In this document: positions 7,085 to 11,624 of the stretch, piece by piece
Layout: the number at the start of each line of letters is the position of its first letter
Position numbering within the stretch: position 1 is the stretch's first letter
DNA from: RPQK01 sp041946865
GTDB taxonomy: Bacteria; Acidobacteriota; UBA6911; RPQK01
Assembly: GCA_041946865.1 (NCBI GenBank)
Contig: JBHGBF010000184.1
Coordinates: 1 to 11,624, forward strand
Direction of reading: 5' to 3'
DNA length: 11,624 bases
Translations under genes and position numbers: made by a program
Notes under the pieces: model-generated
Told to the model about the DNA's origin: nothing
Seen by the model: only the letters and a program-made list of their open reading frames with translations
Databases searched by the model: none

Positions 7085-8137
7085 TCAGCTCTTTTGTGTG
7101 ACGATCGCAGTTTCGGGGGAATTCGGAACCGGGATGAGCTTGCTTTGACCGAAGCCCGCGTCTGTGAACATCTCGCTGAGCTGGTTGAAGGTGTAGGCAT
7201 CACCATCCGGCGTTTGAGCCAGCATGATCAGGCTGAAGGCGGCAGGAATCGGAGGGCTGATCCGGTCTTCATTCGGAACGAATTCAAGCGTGATCACCCG
7301 ACCACCGGGTTTAAGCGAAGCATGAATCTTCCGAAGAAGTGAAACACAGGTAGGTGGGTCGAAATGGTGCAAAAAGTTCGTGAGAAGGATCGCATCATAC
7401 GGGCCCCTGAAGTCGATGGCGAAGGCATCCCCGGGAAGTGTTTCGTAGCGTGCGCCGACGCCCGCTTTCCTCGCGTTTTCCCGGGCGATCTCAAGAACCG
7501 CAGGCCAGTCGAGTGCCACGATCTCCGCCAGAGGATTCTGCCGGGCAACCGCAATTCCGAAAAGACCGTGGCCGGCGGCGATATCCAGTACCCGCATCTT
7601 CCGGAGGCCCGCTCCGTTGATAAGCGACCCGATGAACTCCGCCATCGGTCCCATCATTGCCGTCATACTTGTGGCGAAGACCACCCAAACAGGGTCTTCA
7701 GGGTCGACAGTTCCCTTGCCTTCCAGCGCAGTTTCCCCGCGCCGCACGACATCGGCCAGTTTCCCAAAAGCCGATACCGAATCCGGCAGGTTTAGGAACC
7801 GGGCCATAGTGCCTGAATAAGTCGGGGAGTGCCGGTTGAGGAAGGCGGCACTTGTGGGGGTCAACTGGTACCCGCCTTCGTCTTTCAAAAGAAGACCGAT
7901 GATGGTCAGGTAGTCGCAAAGGATACGAACGCCTCGTTCAGTTCCTTTACAGAAAGCCGCCAGCTGCGAAGGTGTCCGATTACCTTCAGCAATGCCGGAG
8001 AAAAGGTCCAGGTCGATTGCGGCGCTGAGGGCCGCCGTGCGTTGAAAAGCAGTCAACGTGTCCCAGAAAAGAGCCGGATCAGGTTGGCCGGTCCTGGCGG
8101 CTAGTGAGGTCAATTCCGGAGCAGTGGTGTAATTCAT
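7085..8137 (-). CDS. COMT-like O-methyltransferase (dimerisation plus SAM domain)
   Basis: This is a 350-residue enzyme organised like the acetylserotonin/caffeate O-methyltransferase (Methyltransf_2) group. Residues 20-105 form the helical dimerisation/winged-helix region (FWDTLTAFQRTAAL, then LAAFCKGTERGVRILCDYL and the YQLTPTSAAFL end). The SAM domain follows: VLDIAAGHGLFG (183-194), acidic Asp210 in EIVALDWP, GDAF (236-239), LLTNFLHHFDP (251-261) and LKPGGRVITLE (275-285). The group usually methylates hydroxyls or amines of small molecules such as polyketides and aromatics. A classical catalytic His-x3-Asp-x2-Cys block is not seen, so the substrate and atom methylated are unknown. AGGAGG six bases before the ATG at 8137 fixes the start. 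It leads a two-gene operon with the Rv2258c-like methyltransferase. The two are not close paralogues, which argues against simple duplication. Confidence 0.9.
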   Translation of the reverse strand: MNYTTAPELTSLAARTGQPDPALFWDTLTAFQRTAALSAAIDLDLFSGIAEGNRTPSQLAAFCKGTERGVRILCDYLTIIGLLLKDEGGYQLTPTSAAFLNRHSPTYSGTMARFLNLPDSVSAFGKLADVVRRGETALEGKGTVDPEDPVWVVFATSMTAMMGPMAEFIGSLINGAGLRKMRVLDIAAGHGLFGIAVARQNPLAEIVALDWPAVLEIARENARKAGVGARYETLPGDAFAIDFRGPYDAILLTNFLHHFDPPTCVSLLRKIHASLKPGGRVITLEFVPNEDRISPPIPAAFSLIMLAQTPDGDAYTFNQLSEMFTDAGFGQSKLIPVPNSPETAIVTQKS

Positions 8138-8143
8138 TCACTT

Positions 8144-8149
8144 CCTCCT
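8144..8149 (-). promoter_or_regulatory. strong ribosome-binding site of the methyltransferase operon
   Basis: A perfect AGGAGG on the minus strand lies six bases before the ATG at 8137. The rest of the 154-bp divergent gap (8150-8291) shows no convincing sigma-70-like promoter on either strand and no TGTCGA element, so I see no sign of ECF42 control of this operon. Confidence 0.75.
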
Positions 8150-8291
8150 TTGTGAAAGACAATGACGCAGCACGGAACGAATTGGTGTCAGAAACAAAAA
8201 GAGCGCGCTAAATTCCACGGCGCGTCAGGCCGGAGATCTGGATTTTCGGGACAATCATTTCTATCGTGTAGGCGATGGATGCGGACGGCTA

Positions 8292-9044
8292 ATGAAAAAG
8301 AAAGAACATGAAACGACGGACGCGCTGACTCGCCGCCTGCGGATTATTCAGCGCCAAAGCGGGCACAAGGCGGCGTCGGACGATGTCCTGCTGGCTTGGG
8401 CCGGGCTTCGCGCCGTTCCACAAGCCCGGCGAATTCTGGACCTGGGGAGCGGCAAAGGCACGGTTGCACTGCTGCTGCTGGGCTCGTTACCCGACGCACG
8501 GGCAGTCGGCGTCGAGGCGTACCCTGGTCACCATGATCTGGCTGTCCGCAATGCCGCCCTCAATCGCCTGGGTGACCGCTACGATGCCCGACTCGGTGAT
8601 CTTCGCGACCCCTCCGTCCTTGAGGGCGAGGCGCCTTTCGATCTGATCTGCGGGGCTCCACCCTATCACCCAGTCGGGAGCGGCGTCCTGCCCAGGGATC
8701 CGGGCCGGGCAGCGGGACGCTTTGAGTTGCGGGGCGGAGTTGAAGCTTATGCCCGGACGGCAGCCAGACACCTTGCGGCGCCTGAGGGCCGATTCGTCCT
8801 GCTGATGAATGGTGCGGGGCGTGCCCGCGCGGAGTCGGCGGTCGGAGCCGCGGGGTTGGCCGTTTGCCGCCTGGTCGCTGTGCGTCCGCGTCCCAGCCAG
8901 TTGCCGACCTATTGGCTCATTGAAGCGGCCGCGGAAGGGGGAGCGCCGGTCGAGGAGGAGCTGTGCATGCGGCAGGCCACCGGGATGCAGTGGTCGCCTG
9001 CCTACGCGGCCGTGCGCGCCGCCCTCGACTTGCCCGAGCAGTAG
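8292..9044 (+). CDS. TrmN6/YfiC-like methyltransferase with altered NPPY motif
   Basis: This is a cytoplasmic class I methyltransferase of 250 residues resembling COG4123 (tRNA1Val A37 N6-methyltransferase). After a short Arg/Lys-rich start comes Q-x2-SGHKAASDDVLLAW (residues 21-36), matching the family's usual N-terminal block. SAM motif I is ILDLGSGKGTVAL (48-60), the acidic ribose contact is Glu75 in VGVEAY, and motif II is LGDLRD. The expected catalytic (N/D)PPY is GAPPY (121-125): the amide or acid that holds the target amino group is replaced by Ala. RPRPSQLPTYWLIEA (198-212) closes the fold as in the family. It may be a subfamily with a different catalytic detail, or it may act on another substrate. 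No clear ribosome-binding site precedes the ATG, but a five-codon ORF (8275-8292) ends in TAATG overlapping the start. It stands alone, divergent from the methyltransferase operon. Confidence 0.82.
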   Translation: MKKKEHETTDALTRRLRIIQRQSGHKAASDDVLLAWAGLRAVPQARRILDLGSGKGTVALLLLGSLPDARAVGVEAYPGHHDLAVRNAALNRLGDRYDARLGDLRDPSVLEGEAPFDLICGAPPYHPVGSGVLPRDPGRAAGRFELRGGVEAYARTAARHLAAPEGRFVLLMNGAGRARAESAVGAAGLAVCRLVAVRPRPSQLPTYWLIEAAAEGGAPVEEELCMRQATGMQWSPAYAAVRAALDLPEQ

Positions 9045-9076
9045 CCGTCCCTGACCAGTATCCTGTTTCGGCAACC

Positions 9077-9095
9077 GGTCGGTCGTGAACCGGCC
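9077..9095 (+). terminator. weak candidate terminator between convergent genes
   Basis: GGTCGGT (9077-9083), loop CGTGA and ACCGGCC (9089-9095) can form a seven-pair stem including one G-U pair. The bases that follow, TCTTGGG, are only slightly T-rich. The stem lies 33 bases after the TrmN6-like gene and 32 before the stop of the convergent GT-C gene, a suitable place for a terminator, but the T-tract is poor. Confidence 0.3.
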
Positions 9096-9126
9096 TCTTG
9101 GGTAAACGCGGCAGGACGGACTCGTG

Positions 9127-10431
9127 TTAATCTCCTGCGTCAATCCTCTCGTAACTCTTCCGCTTCGGGTCCCACCTGAGAACCACACAGCCCTTGTGAC
9201 TTGAGAGCGGCTCGTTCACGCTGATCATCTCCGGCGTCCAGCCGGAAGCGAAACGGGAGGAAAGTTTGGCGATCCACGGGTTCTCCGGGAAGTTTTGTAC
9301 GAGAACGCAGCCGGGACGTTCCCTCTTGAGAATAGCCGCAAGGTCGTGGATCGTTCTCCCCCGTCTGACGTACTGAGGATCTTTGGCAAGCCACAGGTAA
9401 CCCATGTTGGCGATCGCAAACGTCAGGACAAATCCCCAGCGCAGCCGCCGGTTGCCAACATGTCGCAGAAGCTGTGCGATCAAGTAGCAGCCAGGCATCG
9501 CCGCCAGGTATAGGTGACGGCTCGGAACGCGGATATCGTAGATCAGGAAGATGTAGGGACACAGGGCAAAGGCCAGCCAGACGCCCGTCACAATAAGCTC
9601 TTTCCGTTCGCTGACTGAAGCGGATCGGCGGACGGCCGGAATACCGAGCACCAACGCGAGGTATATCCAGGGGAAGGCCAGTTTGTGAAGACTGTAAGTC
9701 AGAACCACGACCGCCTTCGGCTTGAGGGAGTAGAAATGGCTCTGGATGAGGAAATTGGTATCCATCAAAATCACGAACCAGGTCAGGTATGCCGCCGTCA
9801 TCAGAGCCAATCCATACCAGAACCAGCGGGGCGGATTCCTCCGTGTGCCGGCTTGACTGCACAAGAGGAGCGGCAGCAGCAGGACAACCACCGGGGCCGA
9901 CTCCTTTGAAATCAGAGCCGCACAGTAAAGGGCCAGACAGCCGAGATACCGTGAACTGTGAGCAGCCCACAAAACTGCGAGGACAAAGAACCCCACCAGC
10001 AGCTCGTTGACGGCAGACAACCAGGCAACCGCCTCGGCTGGATTCTGAATCACGACAAACAGCAGGCTCGCCAGGGACGCGGCCGAGCAATCGACGCTGC
10101 GACCAAGGAGGACAGATCTGAGCGCAAGCGCGTTCAGGACGTGAAGCAGGATCGAGAAGACGTAGAAGCCGGAGGCCTGATAACCGAAGAGCTGTTGCAC
10201 GCCGGCAAACCAGAGGTCTGCGGTTACCCGAAATGCCGACGGAGCGGAGTAGAGATGGGCAGGCAAAAAGGCCGGGTCCAGACTCTGATCGAGAAAAACG
10301 AGGTCATCCGAGATGAACCCGTTATTGAGGACCCAGGCATAGGCGCCAAAGCCGAGCAGCAAGGCCAGGACCGAAAACCAAAGCAACGGGACAGATGGCG
10401 GTTTCACTGGAAATGCTAGAGTATCAGACAA
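9127..10431 (-). CDS. GT-C fold membrane glycosyltransferase, TMTC/PMT-like without TPRs
   Basis: This is a polytopic inner-membrane protein of about 434 residues with roughly nine to eleven hydrophobic segments between 14 and 347 and a soluble tail of about 85 residues. It resembles polyprenyl-phosphate-sugar-dependent GT-C enzymes of the PMT/TMTC type. It has an acidic pair after the first membrane segment (NGFISDDLVFLD, Asp42-Asp43), QNPAEAVAWLSAVNE (129-143, matching the HPxxxEAVAW block), SKESAP (175-180) and PSRHLYLAA (303-311, matching the family's ERYLYLP). Such enzymes glycosylate proteins or lipids on the periplasmic side. The C-terminal TPRs common in bacterial TMTC-like proteins are absent. 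The start is unsure: the frame begins at a TTG (10431), the next candidate is a GTG at 10407, the first internal Met is far inside, and neither start has a good ribosome-binding site. The acceptor and donor are unknown. Confidence 0.8.
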   Translation of the reverse strand: MSDTLAFPVKPPSVPLLWFSVLALLLGFGAYAWVLNNGFISDDLVFLDQSLDPAFLPAHLYSAPSAFRVTADLWFAGVQQLFGYQASGFYVFSILLHVLNALALRSVLLGRSVDCSAASLASLLFVVIQNPAEAVAWLSAVNELLVGFFVLAVLWAAHSSRYLGCLALYCAALISKESAPVVVLLLPLLLCSQAGTRRNPPRWFWYGLALMTAAYLTWFVILMDTNFLIQSHFYSLKPKAVVVLTYSLHKLAFPWIYLALVLGIPAVRRSASVSERKELIVTGVWLAFALCPYIFLIYDIRVPSRHLYLAAMPGCYLIAQLLRHVGNRRLRWGFVLTFAIANMGYLWLAKDPQYVRRGRTIHDLAAILKRERPGCVLVQNFPENPWIAKLSSRFASGWTPEMISVNEPLSSHKGCVVLRWDPKRKSYERIDAGD

Positions 10432-10457
10432 TGTTACCCAGGAGACGGGAATTGCTT

Positions 10458-11552
10458 ATGAGACTGTTCCTGTATTCGATTGGCCTGCTATTGATTCTGG
10501 AGACTGCTGCTGCCCAGACAATGTCCGTTGAGGAGTACACGCCCAAGTCGACACTGGTCGTGCCCGAACACCTCGTCACCCGCGCGAGGTACCCGTTCGT
10601 CGACGTGCACAGTCACCAGAACCCGTCGATGTCACCCGATTCTGTCGATCGGCTGGTGCGTGAGATGGATGCGCTCAACATGGCCGTGATGGTGAACCTG
10701 AGCGGCGGCTACGGAGAGAGGCTCAAGACTGGTATCGCCAACCTGAAGGGGCGTTATCGGGACCGGTTCGTCGTGTTTGCGAACCTCAATTATTCCGGCA
10801 TTGACGATCCGGATTATGGGAAGCGGGCTGTCGCCCAACTCGAAGAAGATGTCGAAAACGGTGCTCAGGGTTTGAAGATCTTCAAGAATTTGGGGATGAC
10901 TCTCAAGGACGGCAGCGGCAAACGGATTGCCGTCGACGATCCGCGTCTTGACCCGGTCTGGGATGCATGCGCCCGGCTGGGGATTCCGGTCTTGATACAT
11001 ACGGGGGAGCCCTGGTCGTTCTTTCAGCCCCAGGACCGGTTCAACGAGCGATGGCTCGAGCTGAAACTGCATCCCAATCGAGCTCGGCCTCCCGACCGGT
11101 ACCCGACCTGGGAAGCGCTCATAGCCGAGCAGCATCGTCTATTTGAACGCCATCCAAAGACCACCTTCATAGACGCCCATCTGGGCTGGCTGGGCAATGA
11201 CCTGGCGCGGCTCGGCAAGCTTTTGGACAGATGTCCGAATGTGCAGACGGAGATCGCCGCCGTCCTTTACGAGCTCGGACGCCAGCCGCGATTTGCGCGG
11301 GCGTGGCTGATTCGTTACCAGGATCGGGTCATGTTCGGCAAGGATGCCTGGGCGCCTTCCGAATACCCGACGTATTTCCGGGTCCTGGAGACGGCGGACG
11401 AGTATTTCGACTACTACCGAAAATACCACGCTTTCTGGCAGATGTACGGCTTGGATCTACCTGACGAGGTGCTGCAAAAGTTGTATTACAAGAATGCCCT
11501 GCGGGTCATCCCGCGGATTAGCAAGGCAGCTTTTGAACGCGGCCGCCGCTAA
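10458..11552 (+). CDS. secreted amidohydrolase-2 family metal-dependent hydrolase
   Basis: This is a TIM-barrel amidohydrolase (Amidohydro_2 type) of about 364 residues with an N-terminal signal peptide: MRLFLYSIGLLLILETAAA, with likely cleavage after the AAA and before QT. Metal-site residues counted from this start are His51 and His53 in VDVHSH, Lys140 in GLKIFKN, His181 in IHTGEP, His241 in DAHLGW and Asp296 in FGKDAW. Family members hydrolyse or decarboxylate small carboxylates, lactones or amides; the exact substrate cannot be read here. It should act in the periplasm. I chose the ATG at 10458, with AGGAG at 10440-10444 (rather far) and GGGA at 10447-10450 upstream. An ATG at 10431 would add MLPRRRELL, also compatible with a signal peptide. 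The in-frame ATG at 10395 lies inside the divergent GT-C gene and is unlikely. The stop codon lies inside a perfect hairpin. Confidence 0.87.
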   Translation: MRLFLYSIGLLLILETAAAQTMSVEEYTPKSTLVVPEHLVTRARYPFVDVHSHQNPSMSPDSVDRLVREMDALNMAVMVNLSGGYGERLKTGIANLKGRYRDRFVVFANLNYSGIDDPDYGKRAVAQLEEDVENGAQGLKIFKNLGMTLKDGSGKRIAVDDPRLDPVWDACARLGIPVLIHTGEPWSFFQPQDRFNERWLELKLHPNRARPPDRYPTWEALIAEQHRLFERHPKTTFIDAHLGWLGNDLARLGKLLDRCPNVQTEIAAVLYELGRQPRFARAWLIRYQDRVMFGKDAWAPSEYPTYFRVLETADEYFDYYRKYHAFWQMYGLDLPDEVLQKLYYKNALRVIPRISKAAFERGRR

Positions 11553-11566
11553 TTCTAATTAGCGGC
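11545..11566 (+). repeat. perfect 10-bp inverted repeat over the amidohydrolase stop codon
   Basis: GCCGCTAATT (11545-11554) and AATTAGCGGC (11557-11566) are perfect reverse complements separated by CT. The stem takes in the TAA at 11550-11552. No T-tract follows on either strand, so it is not a textbook terminator. It might be a transcript 3'-end-stabilising stem, a protein-binding site or chance. Confidence 0.6.
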
Positions 11567-11607
11567 CTGGACTTTGGCGAAAATAAACAGATGTGTGAAC
11601 ATTTTTT

Positions 11608-11620
11608 ACGCCGAAGGCGT
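11608..11620. repeat. small GC hairpin at the right edge
   Basis: ACGCC, loop GAA, GGCGT form a short perfect stem. A run of six T (11602-11607) comes before it on the plus strand, so it is the wrong way round for a plus-strand terminator, and on the minus strand it is followed by A residues. It is followed by TAGG at the window end and may be part of a dispersed repeat that continues outside. Bases 11567-11601 show nothing recognisable. Confidence 0.35.
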
Positions 11621-11624
11621 TAGG

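Noticed and set aside
7039..7206. N-terminal extension of the Rv2258c-like methyltransferase
   Set aside because: It overlaps the upstream methyltransferase gene and has Ser/Arg-rich low-information sequence; GGGAGG points to the ATG at 7038.
9140..10090. Minus-strand frame of 316 codons overlapping the GT-C gene
   Set aside because: It is in a different frame of the same strand, low in hydrophobic segments and without family motifs; the GT-C frame has the expected membrane pattern and conserved blocks.
1..11624. Phage, toxin-antitoxin, CRISPR or other defence system
   Set aside because: No protein carries nuclease, helicase, reverse-transcriptase, toxin or integrase motifs, and no regularly spaced repeats are seen.

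Overview
This is a GC-rich bacterial window of about 60% G+C by eye. It holds nine complete protein genes and no RNA gene, IS element, CRISPR array or phage gene. The gene types suggest a soil-type Gram-negative bacterium: a long ECF42-type sigma factor beside a DGPF/YCII protein, Rv2258c-like and COMT-like methyltransferases, a TMTC-like GT-C membrane protein without TPRs, and an exported amidohydrolase. Acidobacteriota is my best guess, but this is inference and no marker gene settles it.

Layout, left to right. (1) An MsbA-like exporter (165-1973, -) diverges from a membrane-anchored LTA-synthase-like sulfatase (2127-4112, +). They may act together on an envelope glycolipid or glycan. (2) An ECF42-family sigma factor with a C-terminal TPR region (4165-5412, -) diverges from a DGPF/YCII protein (5487-5873, +). 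The 74-bp gap holds a bipartite TGTCGA-N17-CGAC element that fits the reported ECF42 promoter and also reads reasonably well on the opposite strand. (3) A two-gene operon on the minus strand encodes two different small-molecule-type SAM methyltransferases (8137-7085, then 7038-5953). Each has a strong Shine-Dalgarno sequence. (4) A TrmN6/YfiC-like methyltransferase (8292-9044, +) carries GAPPY where the family's usual (N/D)PPY motif is expected. (5) A GT-C fold membrane glycosyltransferase (9127-10431, -) diverges from a secreted amidohydrolase-2 family enzyme (10458-11552, +) with almost no gap between them.

The genes strictly alternate between convergent and divergent arrangements, so this looks like several small independent units, not one long operon. 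No wholly new multi-gene system is evident. The best leads are the ECF42/DGPF promoter region, the exporter plus phosphotransferase-like pair, the methyltransferase operon of unknown substrate, and the altered TrmN6 motif. Gaps between genes are all under 300 bases.
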